From positions 1,885,501-1,949,500 of the forward strand of contig NZ_CP089981.1 in NCBI RefSeq assembly GCF_021389975.1: a stretch of DNA of 64,000 bases, in the 5' to 3' direction. Origin of the DNA: Fulvivirga ulvae. Its GTDB lineage: Bacteria; Bacteroidota; Bacteroidia; Cytophagales; Cyclobacteriaceae. Shown here piece after piece: positions 9,910-18,920 of the stretch. The notes under the pieces were generated by a model. The model was not told the origin of the DNA. It saw only the letters and a list, made by a program, of their open reading frames with translations, and searched no databases. How positions within the stretch are numbered: the first letter of the stretch is position 1; every line of letters begins with the position of its first letter. The translations under genes and the position numbers were made by a program.

Positions 9910-10755
9910 TTAATCCAGAACTCTTTTTAAGAATGCCAGAGATTTTCGATAAGCATCTTCGGTTGCCTCCTCATCATGGTTGGGGTTGCTTGGGTTGGCA
10001 AAAGCATGGGTGGCCTCGTAAAAATGAACGTTGAGCTCTTTCTGAGCCTCTTTCATATCCTTTTGAAATTTTGACACCACTTCCGGTGTGATCCACTCAT
10101 CTTTCTTGGCAAATATGCCCAAAACAGGGAAATTTATTTTCGCTTTAATTTTATCTACATCCTTTTCGGGCATACCATAGTACATTACAGCCCCTTGAGC
10201 TTCACCTCCGGCCATCATAGCGGCCTGCAAGGCCCAGCCACCGCCAAAGCACCAACCGATAGTAGCTATCTCAGAGCTGTTACCCGCATGGTCAAGTGCT
10301 CCTTTTATAATAGCCCGCGCTCTTTTGTCATCCACCTGCCCCATGTATTCCGATGCTTTTTCACGGGTCTCTGCTATCTTTCCGTCATACAAGTCCAGCG
10401 CCAACACATTTACAGTCCCCAGGTCACTATAGTATTTCTCAGCCATCTTTTTGATGTGCCCATTCAAGCCCCACCATTCATGGATAACAAATAAATAATC
10501 ATCAGAATCCACCTGGGCTTCCAGCAAATATGCATTGGCTGTTTTGCCATCAGGCGTATTTATTTTGATCATTTTGCCAATTTCACTGTGGTGGGTATAT
10601 GGCTCTGGTTCGGGATGCTCAGCATTAAATTCCATGTTCGATGCAAACATGGCAAAGCTCTCTGTTGCCGGAGTATGACACATAGTAATGTCAGACTGGG
10701 CAATTAAAAGATCTGCAGAAAATAACAATGCAATAGAAAGGATAAAATTTTTCAT
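9910..10755 (-). CDS. Exported dienelactone hydrolase family protein
   Basis: An alpha/beta-hydrolase of 281 residues with a signal peptide ending near residue 19 (SADLLIAQ). The DLH-family nucleophile elbow is GWCFGGG with Cys169 as nucleophile, followed by the acid D219 in FAKKDEWI and the base H250 in ATHAF, a complete Cys-Asp-His triad. The conserved HEWWGLN segment is at 92-98. Dienelactone hydrolases open lactones in aromatic degradation, but exported Bacteroidota homologues have no assigned substrate. The gene follows the DinB gene by 51 bases on the same strand. No aromatic-degradation genes are nearby. Confidence 0.88.
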   Translation of the reverse strand: MKNFILSIALLFSADLLIAQSDITMCHTPATESFAMFASNMEFNAEHPEPEPYTHHSEIGKMIKINTPDGKTANAYLLEAQVDSDDYLFVIHEWWGLNGHIKKMAEKYYSDLGTVNVLALDLYDGKIAETREKASEYMGQVDDKRARAIIKGALDHAGNSSEIATIGWCFGGGWALQAAMMAGGEAQGAVMYYGMPEKDVDKIKAKINFPVLGIFAKKDEWITPEVVSKFQKDMKEAQKELNVHFYEATHAFANPSNPNHDEEATEDAYRKSLAFLKRVLD

Positions 10756-10806
10756 GGCTGTTAAGGTTTAAGGCTATTTCCTTAACAAGCCCATAAAATG
10801 TTTTGT

Positions 10807-11265
10807 TTACTTCTGTCTCGCATAGGCAATATAATCTGTTACCGGCGGCTCTATACCCTCGTCTCGTAAAAGCATAGCAATCTGCCCTCTATGGTAAGAG
10901 CTATGGCTTAATACCTGACTTATAACTTCTCTTATGGTATTTTCAAATTTTCTCCCACTGGTATTTTTGTAAAAGATCATCTCTTCAAACGTGTCAAACT
11001 TGTGCCCGTCAAGATAGCTTAGCCAGTTTACTGAGCTTTCCTCCGTCATACTGCGCAACTCCCTCAGTTTATATTGCTCCCATAGAGGAAACGGAGAGGT
11101 CGGTATATCTTTAATGCGGTTTAACCATATGATTTGGGCTGATAAAAGGTGGCTGAAAAGCAGCAGTATTTTGTCGTTCTTAACCTCACTTTTTTCAAGT
11201 GTGATTAGTATCCTTTGGTTTGCCCATGCATTATGTTGAAACAAATCCCTGAAATGCTTTTTCAT
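10807..11265 (-). CDS. DinB/YfiT family protein
   Basis: A 152-residue four-helix-bundle protein with the DinB pattern: N-terminal FQHNAWANQRIL, a middle histidine (LLFSHLLSAQIIWLNRI) and the C-terminal SHSSYHRGQIAMLLRDEG motif. The three histidines in these positions normally form a divalent-metal site. DinB proteins include thiol-dependent transferases (bacillithiol or mycothiol S-transferases). A YpdA-like gene, the presumed bacillithiol disulfide reductase, starts at the far end of this window, so a thiol-transferase role is possible but is inference. Confidence 0.85.
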   Translation of the reverse strand: MKKHFRDLFQHNAWANQRILITLEKSEVKNDKILLLFSHLLSAQIIWLNRIKDIPTSPFPLWEQYKLRELRSMTEESSVNWLSYLDGHKFDTFEEMIFYKNTSGRKFENTIREVISQVLSHSSYHRGQIAMLLRDEGIEPPVTDYIAYARQK

Positions 11266-11397
11266 CGGTATGTTTTTATTTGTTTAGTTCCCTTTCTGGC
11301 CAGTGCAGCCGCGCTATCAGCTTTTAATACTGACTCCAAGCCTGTCACTAAATTATAAAATAGATCCCTTATTTAAAGGTGATCATTACACTCTTTT

Positions 11398-13125
11398 TTA
11401 ATCTACAAGACGATACACCGGATATTGCATATATGCCTTTTCATAATAAGGCGAATGCATATAAATGAAGTTTAGCTGTGCATACCAGTTATCCGCAAAC
11501 TCCTTATCTTCATTCTTCTTTTTCTCAAAGGCTTTCTCTAACTCTGAGTTCTCCTCCAGAAGCAACCAGGCAATGTCTTCAAACACATATGGCGAGAAAT
11601 GCTCCTTCTGCTGCAAAATAGTATCAAAAAAATTCCAGTTAAAAAAAGAATCCGTTGCCTCAGGCTCCAGGGTTTCTACCAGATATCGTCCACCTGGCTG
11701 GCTGATATGAAAGACGTAATCTCCTGCCCTGAAGTCTATTGATGTTTTAGACTTGTTTACTTCAACACTGTTGTGCGGATAGTGTCCCTCATAGGCTGAA
11801 GGCAAGGTTTTGAAATTAGTTATTGTGTAACTCTCTACGTTGAGTATAGTATCATTATTTAACCTACTGTAATTTAGCCCATTACGCTTCAACCTGTCTA
11901 TAATCTCATACCACCCCTGCGGTACTATATATGCCTTGGGTATTATAACTTCTTTAGTAGGAGTGTAGGTATTATAGTAGGATATTTTCTTATCAAACGG
12001 CTTATCCCGGTTATAAAAAATACGCTGCTGCCCGGTAACTTTACTTTCCACCATTTCTCCTTCGTACCCTTTAAAATCAATGCTCTTTGATGCTGTATCA
12101 TCAAGCTTCCAGGTCACCGGGTAGAGGTCACCGGGCTTCAATAAGTTTCCTCGATGCATCATCTGTATTTTTGCACCATCCTCACCAGCAATTTCCACCA
12201 CACTTTCTATGAAATCATAGGTGGCTTTCACCCTTACATCAAAAGGCTTCAGCATGTGTGTTTCAATCATAAAACCCAACGTATTAAACAAAGTAGTATA
12301 CCCTGTTGAGTACCTCGGGTAATCCATAAACTGGGTTATCCCTTCTGAGTCAGGGGTTTGGTTAAATACATTAACGTAAGGAACGATCTCGCTACCTTTA
12401 TCAGCTATTAGTTTCTCTAATTGAGGAATAAAGCCACTTTCTATGTACTTGCCCATGGCGCCTCCAATTTTATTGTGTTGTGTTGCTAAATGTGTTATGC
12501 TGTACTGATAATCAGCTCCATTGCTCACATGGGTGTCAATAAAAATATCAGGCTGTGCTAAATGGTAAATTTCATAGAAAGCAAGCGTATTCCGGGTGTC
12601 GGCCTTAATAAAGTCCCTGTTAAGGTCGTAATTTCTGGCATTTCCCCTAAAGCCGTATTCCTCCGGACCGTTTTGGTTTACACGGCTATAGGTATTGCGG
12701 TTTAGTGCACCTCCAATGTTATAAATAGGAATGATCACAAGCACTATGTCTTTCAAAGCTTTCTTCCTTTTCGCATTAACCATGTAATCACGCACCAGCA
12801 TTTGAGAGGCCTCGATACCATCCGGTTCCCCGGGGTGTATCCCGTTATTAATCATTATTATGGTCTTTCCCCTTTCCCTCGATCTTTTAAGGTCAAAATC
12901 CTTGTCAGTGTCCACAATAACCATGTGCAGCGGTTTGCCGCTATCCGTTTCACCCATTTCCCTGATATCAACCTCCGCATGTAGTTTAGACAGGGTGTTA
13001 TAATAGCTGATCACTTCATGATAAGGCGAAGTGCCACCATTTTGCTCGAACCCGGTTTCTATTTGTTGCTGGGCAAAGATCTGGCCCGAAAAGAAAAGGA
13101 AGAAAAGAAGGATTGTGTTTTTCAT
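11398..13125 (-). CDS. Exported M14 family zinc carboxypeptidase
   Basis: A 575-residue exported protein with a signal peptide ending at IFAQ (about residue 18). The M14 zinc site is NNGIHPGEPDG, giving the HxxE ligands H97 and E100; the third ligand is the histidine of FIDTHVSNG further on. NLNRD-like substrate residues appear as NYDLNRDF, and the catalytic glutamate fits GFMIETHML. The remaining C-terminal half (from about residue 330) is an extra domain typical of the longer Bacteroidota M14 proteins. Probably a periplasmic or surface peptidase; substrate unknown. It is separated by about 130 bases from the DinB gene. Confidence 0.88.
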   Translation of the reverse strand: MKNTILLFFLFFSGQIFAQQQIETGFEQNGGTSPYHEVISYYNTLSKLHAEVDIREMGETDSGKPLHMVIVDTDKDFDLKRSRERGKTIIMINNGIHPGEPDGIEASQMLVRDYMVNAKRKKALKDIVLVIIPIYNIGGALNRNTYSRVNQNGPEEYGFRGNARNYDLNRDFIKADTRNTLAFYEIYHLAQPDIFIDTHVSNGADYQYSITHLATQHNKIGGAMGKYIESGFIPQLEKLIADKGSEIVPYVNVFNQTPDSEGITQFMDYPRYSTGYTTLFNTLGFMIETHMLKPFDVRVKATYDFIESVVEIAGEDGAKIQMMHRGNLLKPGDLYPVTWKLDDTASKSIDFKGYEGEMVESKVTGQQRIFYNRDKPFDKKISYYNTYTPTKEVIIPKAYIVPQGWYEIIDRLKRNGLNYSRLNNDTILNVESYTITNFKTLPSAYEGHYPHNSVEVNKSKTSIDFRAGDYVFHISQPGGRYLVETLEPEATDSFFNWNFFDTILQQKEHFSPYVFEDIAWLLLEENSELEKAFEKKKNEDKEFADNWYAQLNFIYMHSPYYEKAYMQYPVYRLVD

Positions 13126-13213
13126 TCTCTATATTTAATCATTTTAAAGCGCCCAAGGGCTTAACCAATATACTTTTGTGAGGGTTAAATTACTTAATTA
13201 AAAACAAGTAGAA

Positions 13214-13798
13214 ATGAATTTTATAGAAGCGGTAAATGAAATCATAGCTACTCGCCGGTCAATATACACTAATATGTTTTCCGGAGAGCAGGTTGACGAC
13301 AAGATTATTGAAAAAATGCTGGACAATGCCAACTGGGCCCCGACACACAGACTTACCGAGCCATGGAGGTTTATTGTATTTAAAGAAGACGGGTTGAATA
13401 AGCTGGGCGACTTTCAGGGAGACCTCTATAAACAACGCTATAAGGACTCTTTCAATGAGGAAACGTATTTAAAATTAAAGAACAAGCCTCTGGAATGTTC
13501 GCACGTTATAGCGATAGGAATGCATAGAGATGAACAGCAAAGTGTGCCTGAGGTGGAAGAAGTCTGCGCCACGGCATGCGCCGTGCAGAATATGTGGCTC
13601 ACGGCCTCAGCACATAGGGTCGGCTGCTACTGGAGTACCGGTGGTGTTACTTTTTATGAGGAAGCCAAGCCATTTTTCGGGCTGGGTGAAAATGACCTGC
13701 TGCTGGGCTTTCTTTACATAGGAATGCCAAAGAGTGAAAAGTGGCCCGCAGGCAAGCGCAATCCCGTGGAAGATAAGGTGAAATGGGTTACCCGTTAA
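13214..13798 (+). CDS. Nitroreductase family protein
   Basis: A 194-residue FMN-dependent nitroreductase-like protein. The N-terminal IIATRRSIYTNMFSG and the NANWAPTHRLTEPWRFIVF segment are the FMN phosphate-binding and dimer regions of the family, and AVQNMWLTASAHRVGCYWSTG matches the second FMN contact. The C-terminal LLGFLYIGMPK is also typical. It is similar in size to the minimal YdjA-type proteins. Substrate cannot be predicted. It is divergent from the M14 peptidase gene and has no obvious partner. Confidence 0.88.
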   Translation: MNFIEAVNEIIATRRSIYTNMFSGEQVDDKIIEKMLDNANWAPTHRLTEPWRFIVFKEDGLNKLGDFQGDLYKQRYKDSFNEETYLKLKNKPLECSHVIAIGMHRDEQQSVPEVEEVCATACAVQNMWLTASAHRVGCYWSTGGVTFYEEAKPFFGLGENDLLLGFLYIGMPKSEKWPAGKRNPVEDKVKWVTR

Positions 13799-13979
13799 GG
13801 TATATCCACCACAATGTTGCGGTGAAATACTTCCACAAAGGCGCCTGGATTAGCAGGCGCTATTCATTATAAATATTTGATAATCAATGATATAAAATTA
13901 AATATTCTATTGGCACGGTTATTCTCTTCTGCCTTTAAAAAACTGTTAGTCACATTATAGAGAAATACTGATACGTACG

Positions 13980-14435
13980 ATGGAACACACATTTGAAATC
14001 AACTATGACAGGCTTGCTAAAAGAGATAGCGGGCTTATTCTGGAAATAAAGCGTGCATTAGTTATCCCTGACTCTAAAAAGGCCGGTGAAATTATTTGCA
14101 GAATACTGCATACGATACGCCGGAGTTTATCTTATACTGAATCTGCCGAGTTTATAAGCAGACTGCCTGAATACCTTAAGGTAATGTATGTAACGGACTG
14201 GACACCGAAGGAAAAGAAAATAACCATTAAACATTTGGATGAATTTACCGAAGAGGTTTTGGCTCTTGATCATAAAAGTGGCCATAGGGTATTTCATAAG
14301 GAAGTAGATGCACTAAGTGCAGTGATCACTGTATTGAAAATACTCAACCGCCATGTAAACCTGCTTAATCTACCCAGTTTTGGCTATTCATTCAAGAGAG
14401 AGCTAAGCGAAACCATGCTGGAACCCGCAGCCTGA
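13980..14435 (+). CDS. DUF2267 family protein
   Basis: A 151-residue soluble, largely helical protein. The segment IICRILHTIRRSLSYTESAEFISRLPEYLKVMYVTDW (about residues 40-76) has the helix pattern of DUF2267, where a helical repeat is followed by a conserved LP...Y..W end. The function of DUF2267 is unknown. It converges on the methyltransferase gene with a 39-base gap. The 180-base leader upstream contains an AGGCGCC/GGCGCCT-type hairpin near 13841-13862 that may end the nitroreductase transcript, and is otherwise AT-rich. Confidence 0.7.
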   Translation: MEHTFEINYDRLAKRDSGLILEIKRALVIPDSKKAGEIICRILHTIRRSLSYTESAEFISRLPEYLKVMYVTDWTPKEKKITIKHLDEFTEEVLALDHKSGHRVFHKEVDALSAVITVLKILNRHVNLLNLPSFGYSFKRELSETMLEPAA

Positions 14436-14474
14436 CCAGCTCCCAGGCGGTTCCGGCCGTGGTACCTGAAATCC

Positions 14475-15185
14475 TTAAAACCAGGCTACCAGCTGCCAGC
14501 GAAAAGCCCACATCCACTGGATTGAATAGTTAGAAACACCTGATGCTTTCAATATTTCTTCTATTTCATTTTTGTGAAATGATCTCAATACGGAAACGGC
14601 TGCATCGTTTCGAACCATGACTGACTTCGAAAAAGCAGCTGTGAGCCATTTAATGGAGTGATAAGCAAACCAATGGCGATGCAGGTCATTAATAACCATG
14701 CCAATGGAAGCCTGAGATTTAATAAGGGCAAACAGGTCTGTGAGCTCCTGATCGTTAAAGTGATGCGTGAAAAGTGTAGAAGTTGCAATGTCATATTGCA
14801 GCGCCTTAAATTCCTCAGAGAAAATATTTATGGATTTATAAACTATTTCGGGATAGTTCCGGGTATTCTTTTGGGCAAAATCTATGATATTCGGATTCGC
14901 ATCTATTCCTATGAGGTTTATAGGCTGGCTTCGTTTTCTTGCCCAATCAGCAATCATCATCAGCATATCGCCGCCCCCACACCCAAGATCTACAATGGTT
15001 AAATCACGAGATACTTTGATTTTGATCATCAGTAAGTCCAGCCCATTTACGGTTACATGGTTCCCTCCCAGCCATTTATTGATCGTCTCCAACTCTCTTA
15101 GAGTCTGGTCAATAACCTCTCCGGAGCTTTCAAGGTCATCCATCAGTTCTATCTCATTACTACGCTTTGCAAATTTTGATGCCAT
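14475..15185 (-). CDS. Class I SAM-dependent methyltransferase next to type III PKS
   Basis: A 236-residue Rossmann-fold methyltransferase. Motif I is TIVDLGCGGGDM (63-74), followed by the motif II acid in LIGIDANPNIIDFA. The ATG overlaps the stop codon of the type III polyketide synthase gene as TAATG at 15183-15187, so the two are translationally coupled. Methyltransferases in this position in type III PKS operons usually methylate the aromatic polyketide product; that role here is inferred from context only. Confidence 0.85.
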   Translation of the reverse strand: MASKFAKRSNEIELMDDLESSGEVIDQTLRELETINKWLGGNHVTVNGLDLLMIKIKVSRDLTIVDLGCGGGDMLMMIADWARKRSQPINLIGIDANPNIIDFAQKNTRNYPEIVYKSINIFSEEFKALQYDIATSTLFTHHFNDQELTDLFALIKSQASIGMVINDLHRHWFAYHSIKWLTAAFSKSVMVRNDAAVSVLRSFHKNEIEEILKASGVSNYSIQWMWAFRWQLVAWF

Positions 15186-16276
15186 TAATGTATCTCTATA
15201 GTTAAAAGCATACTTTCAAGTGTAAGCCCAGGTCCGAATGCAAGCCCCAACAAGCTTTTGTTATCATCATCTGCTTTCAGCTGATCCATTATTCGTTTTA
15301 ATACAAATAAAATGGTTGGTGAAGACATATTACCATATGCGGCTAATACATCATGAGCAGCCTGGTTCTCTTTTTTGCTGATGTTCAGTTCCTTTTCAAT
15401 GACCCGCAAAATCCTTTTCCCTCCCGGGTGTACAGCAAAATAATCAAATTTATCGACACCGCTTTTATTAACCAGCTTTTGTAGCAACTGTTTTATCCCT
15501 GATTGGATAACATCAGGCACATAAGCCGAAAGGCGCATTTCAAAGCCAAAATCACCTATTTTCCAAGCCATGTGCTCGTGTCCATTTCTAAATAGTTCAT
15601 TGAAAAAAGAAGTGGTTCTGAAGTTTATACCTTCATCCGGGCTTCCGGCCATCACCAACGCAGCAGCACCATCACCAAACAAAGCATTGGCCAGCATGAA
15701 GTCTTCAAGTGATTCCTTTTGAAAGTGAATACTGCATAGCTCTACACATACAACAAGCACGCGTGCATCTTTATTGGCCGAGCATATTGCGTCTGCCACT
15801 TTCAAAGCATTAAAAGCCGCATAGCATCCCATAAAGTTAATACCTGTTCTTTCTACATGAGAGTTTAGACCTAACCCGTCTACAAGTTCTATATCTAAAC
15901 CGGGAGCATACATGCCTGTGCAGCTAACCGTTATCAGATGCGTGATTTGATCACGTGGAGTATTATCAAGAGCCTTTTTAGCTGCTTCCATACAGAGCCC
16001 TACCGCTTCCCGCTGAAATAAGCCCAGGCGATCATGAGTTGACGGGAAAGGCTCAAGACTATCATTATCCGGAAAGAAATTTCGAACGAGTGAAGAACTG
16101 TAATCTTCTATGACTGAATATCTTGAAGATATCCCTGTGGCACGATAAAGCACTCTTAATTTATCAGCTTCAACCCCCTCCAGACGGTGAGCCCGAATCA
16201 TAAAATCAAGAACACGCTGTTGTTTAATTTTATACCTGGGGTTTGCCGTTGCGATAGAAGTGATGTATGCATTCAT
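15185..16276 (-). CDS. Type III polyketide synthase (chalcone/stilbene synthase family)
   Basis: A 363-residue thiolase-fold enzyme with the complete Cys-His-Asn triad: C151 in NFMGCYAAF, H283 in FAVHPGGK and N316 in YGNMSSPT, and the family C-terminal FGPG loop (LAFGPGLTLE). It condenses malonyl-CoA units onto an acyl starter to give phloroglucinols, resorcinols or pyrones; starter and chain length cannot be read from sequence. It is the first gene of a two-gene operon with the methyltransferase and is divergent from the UbiA gene with only 50 bases between starts. Length is close to that of other bacterial family members (about 350-380). Confidence 0.93.
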   Translation of the reverse strand: MNAYITSIATANPRYKIKQQRVLDFMIRAHRLEGVEADKLRVLYRATGISSRYSVIEDYSSSLVRNFFPDNDSLEPFPSTHDRLGLFQREAVGLCMEAAKKALDNTPRDQITHLITVSCTGMYAPGLDIELVDGLGLNSHVERTGINFMGCYAAFNALKVADAICSANKDARVLVVCVELCSIHFQKESLEDFMLANALFGDGAAALVMAGSPDEGINFRTTSFFNELFRNGHEHMAWKIGDFGFEMRLSAYVPDVIQSGIKQLLQKLVNKSGVDKFDYFAVHPGGKRILRVIEKELNISKKENQAAHDVLAAYGNMSSPTILFVLKRIMDQLKADDDNKSLLGLAFGPGLTLESMLLTIEIH

Positions 16277-16326
16277 TAATCAATAATACTTAAAAATTGA
16301 TATCTTGGTATAAAAGAAAACAATGT

Positions 16327-17226
16327 ATGTTTAAAAAATCCACATGGCTGCATCTGCGTATTCCCTTTTCATTTTTTCTTTTGCCCGTGTTTTTATTTGC
16401 CCTGGCGGTATCCCCAAATATTAATGAAAGTCGGATCATCATTGTTTTCATAGCGCTTCATTTTTTTCTGTATCCCGCAAGCAACGGCTATAACAGTTAT
16501 TTTGATAAAGACGAAAAAAGTATAGGCGGCTTAAGGAATCCTCCGAAGGTGGTTAAGGGCCTGTACTATACGGCTTTGGTATTTGATATGGTTGCTATTG
16601 GCATGGCTTTGATTATCAGCTGGCAGTTTTCACTTATGCTTTTTATATATGGCCTGGTTTCTAAGGCCTACAGCCACCCAGGGATCAGGATTAAAAAATA
16701 TGCATTTCTAAGTTGGTTTATTGCCGGTTTTTTTCAAGGAGCATTCACCTTTATGATGGCCTATATGGGTCTTAACCAATATGGCTTTCATGTTTGGGAG
16801 CAAGCTCACCTTTGGCTACCCGGTATATTGACTTCACTGATGCTATGGGGCTCTTACCCTATGACACAGATCTATCAACACGAAGAAGACTCTAAAAGAG
16901 GTGACCACACCTTAAGCTATAAACTGGGAATTAAAGGCACTTTCTATTTTACAGCAGTTACATTTTCCATAGCCGTCGGCGCATTTGTTTTTTATTTTAT
17001 GGAATATCACAAGGATAAGTATGCCCTGCTGTTTGTACTAAGCATGTTACCGGTAGTATTATATTTTGGCTATTGGTTCTTAAAAGTGCATATCGATATG
17101 AGCAAAGCAGATTTTAGTCATACCATGAGGTTGAACATGATATCAGCGTTGTGCCTGAATATTTTCTTCATTTATTTCTTTCTGGACAGCAGCCAGGTGC
17201 TTCAGGCCATTAAAGCTGGTTATTAA
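16327..17226 (+). CDS. UbiA family prenyltransferase
   Basis: An integral-membrane protein of 299 residues with about eight to nine hydrophobic helices. I prefer the ATG at 16327 (MFKKSTWLHLRIPFSF); a TTG at 16297 is possible. The first aspartate-rich motif is N56-SYFD-KDE (N, D60, D62), and the second is YQHEEDSKRGDHTL, both needed for Mg-prenyl diphosphate binding. UbiA enzymes prenylate aromatic acceptors. Placed between a type III PKS operon and an FAD oxidoreductase, it may attach a prenyl chain to the polyketide, giving a meroterpenoid or quinone-like product (inference). It ends in a 4-base stop overlap with the convergent oxidoreductase gene. Confidence 0.88.
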   Translation: MFKKSTWLHLRIPFSFFLLPVFLFALAVSPNINESRIIIVFIALHFFLYPASNGYNSYFDKDEKSIGGLRNPPKVVKGLYYTALVFDMVAIGMALIISWQFSLMLFIYGLVSKAYSHPGIRIKKYAFLSWFIAGFFQGAFTFMMAYMGLNQYGFHVWEQAHLWLPGILTSLMLWGSYPMTQIYQHEEDSKRGDHTLSYKLGIKGTFYFTAVTFSIAVGAFVFYFMEYHKDKYALLFVLSMLPVVLYFGYWFLKVHIDMSKADFSHTMRLNMISALCLNIFFIYFFLDSSQVLQAIKAGY

Positions 17227-18338
17227 AAGGACTCTCCATGTGTTTGCCTGATCAGGAAATCGGCTATTAACTTTGATCTTTTAGCTATGAGCACAGCAAA
17301 ATTAGAGGCGAGCTCCGAGCCGAAGAGCTTCTGTATTTGCCTGCCAGTCCAGAGTTTTTTTTCAAAAAGCATTCTCCATCTTCGCGAATAATTGTATTCA
17401 AGCTTCTCCCTGGAGCCATGATTATTAAAATAATCGATAACCTCCTCTGATAAAATTTTAGCCGAATGAATAGCCATTGCCATACCATTACCGCATAGAG
17501 GGGTAATCATTCCTGCTGCATCTCCGCACATCAGCACATGTTGCTCTACAGGCTCCTTGGTTTCAAATGAAATCTCATTAATGACCTCAGGCTTTTTAAA
17601 AAGGAATTTTGCATCTGTGAATATTTTCTTAAGGTAAGGGTTTTGGCTCAAGACTCGGGCCTCCATGTCAGAAATGCCTGACGACTCTGATAAGTTGGAT
17701 CTGGCAGACAAATAGCACAGGTTATATTTATTACCCTCAATTTTATTGATACCGCAGTACCCGTCTTTAAAGTTATGCAGTGCTATCAGGTCATCAGGAT
17801 GGTCATCGTAGCGGATATGATATTTTACTCCAATATAGGGCGATTTTTTTTCCAGAAACTTCCTCCCCATTTTCTTATCTAGCCTTGATCTCTTTCCAAA
17901 TGCTCCCACTACCACATGAGCCTCCATGGCGGGAGAGCCTTCAATCTCTACCGAGAAACTGTTACCATTGTACTTTACCGACCCGACTTGCTTCTGTAAG
18001 ATAAATTCCACATCCATATCAGCAGCTCTTTGATACAGGAAGTTATCCAATTCATATCGACTTATTCCAAACCCGCCCATGCCTAACGCCAGAAATGCGG
18101 AATTACCATTTGTTGAGGTCAACTGAAGCCGCTTAATAAGAGAAGGTTCCATTTTAGCCGGAAATATCTCCAGTCGCTCCAGAAACCCGCGTACCTCATT
18201 TGAAATATATTCACCACACACCCGGTGAAACGGATATTTCTTTTTCTCTATCAGGGTCACCGGCAAGCCAGCTTTGCGAAGTACAATGGCACTCACCAAT
18301 CCGGCAAGCCCACCTCCTACGATGATTACCTTTCTCAC
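17223..18338 (-). CDS. FAD-dependent oxidoreductase, geranylgeranyl reductase-like
   Basis: A 371-residue FAD enzyme. The dinucleotide-binding GGGLAG (8-13) is followed by a FHRVCGEYIS segment typical of the geranylgeranyl reductase/aromatic hydroxylase group, and the second FAD motif is MCGDAAGMITPLCGNGMAMA. Members reduce isoprenoid double bonds or hydroxylate aromatic rings. It converges on the UbiA gene with a TTAA stop overlap at 17223-17226. Together with the PKS, methyltransferase and UbiA genes it makes a plausible tailoring set. The reaction cannot be assigned from sequence. Confidence 0.85.
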   Translation of the reverse strand: MRKVIIVGGGLAGLVSAIVLRKAGLPVTLIEKKKYPFHRVCGEYISNEVRGFLERLEIFPAKMEPSLIKRLQLTSTNGNSAFLALGMGGFGISRYELDNFLYQRAADMDVEFILQKQVGSVKYNGNSFSVEIEGSPAMEAHVVVGAFGKRSRLDKKMGRKFLEKKSPYIGVKYHIRYDDHPDDLIALHNFKDGYCGINKIEGNKYNLCYLSARSNLSESSGISDMEARVLSQNPYLKKIFTDAKFLFKKPEVINEISFETKEPVEQHVLMCGDAAGMITPLCGNGMAMAIHSAKILSEEVIDYFNNHGSREKLEYNYSRRWRMLFEKKLWTGRQIQKLFGSELASNFAVLIAKRSKLIADFLIRQTHGESF

Positions 18339-18443
18339 AACCAGGGCATTAATGTTAAATGTGAATAATTTTTTAAAAAATTGAACATAAAGTTCAAACT
18401 TCTTACGGAAAAAAGCGTTTAATTTACAAAAACAAGTTGGCCT

Positions 18444-18920
18444 ATGAACACTATATCTACAAACAAAGCTGGCAGTGATTCTATTAATGTGTTTTTAATC
18501 GGAAACAACCCGATTGAACTCAGCAATATTTATGAAAAGCTAAAAGCAATCAAAAATAAAACTTATAATGCAGAAATAGGCTTTGACCTTAAGGGCGTTT
18601 ATAAAAAAATAATGAAGTTTCACCCGAGCTGCATTCTTATAGATGATAACCTGGAAAGGTCTTACTTAAAAAGCCTGCTCAACAAGCTTTCTTCATGGTC
18701 TAAGACACGTGATATTCCCATAGCCATTCTAAAGAATTCAAACAATGGTCAGTCTTATCTGATAGGGGCTCAGGAATTCATATTAAAGGATGGCATCACA
18801 TCTGAAGCGCTTTCAAAATCAATATTAAACTCTATTCGCTTGAGAAACATGCACAAGTATTTGTATACATCATACAAAAAACGTCAATCACAATTTCTAA
18901 ACTTTTTAAGCAACAATTAG
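18444..18920 (+). CDS. Degenerate receiver-domain protein
   Basis: A 158-residue protein folding like a response-regulator receiver: first strand INVFLIGNNPIE, third strand SCILIDDNL with candidate phospho-acceptor D67 or D68, fourth strand IPIAILKN, and fifth strand EFILKDGI with the conserved lysine K115. The paired acidic residues after the first strand are replaced by Gly-Asn-Asn, and the switch Thr/Ser after strand four is a Lys-Asn, so normal Mg-dependent phosphorylation is doubtful. A short basic/hydrophobic tail (KYLYTSYKKRQSQF) follows but no DNA-binding domain. It is convergent with the aspartyl protease gene, sharing the stop bases TTAG. Confidence 0.6.
   Translation: MNTISTNKAGSDSINVFLIGNNPIELSNIYEKLKAIKNKTYNAEIGFDLKGVYKKIMKFHPSCILIDDNLERSYLKSLLNKLSSWSKTRDIPIAILKNSNNGQSYLIGAQEFILKDGITSEALSKSILNSIRLRNMHKYLYTSYKKRQSQFLNFLSNN

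Noticed and set aside
13911..13930. Possible sigma-54 promoter before the DUF2267 gene (TGGCACG...)
   Set aside because: The -24 half fits, but the -12 half reads TTCT instead of TTGC, so the essential GC pair is missing.
16297..16326. TTG start for the UbiA protein
   Set aside because: The ATG at 16327 directly precedes the first basic-hydrophobic segment and gives the usual N-terminus; the added residues have no support.
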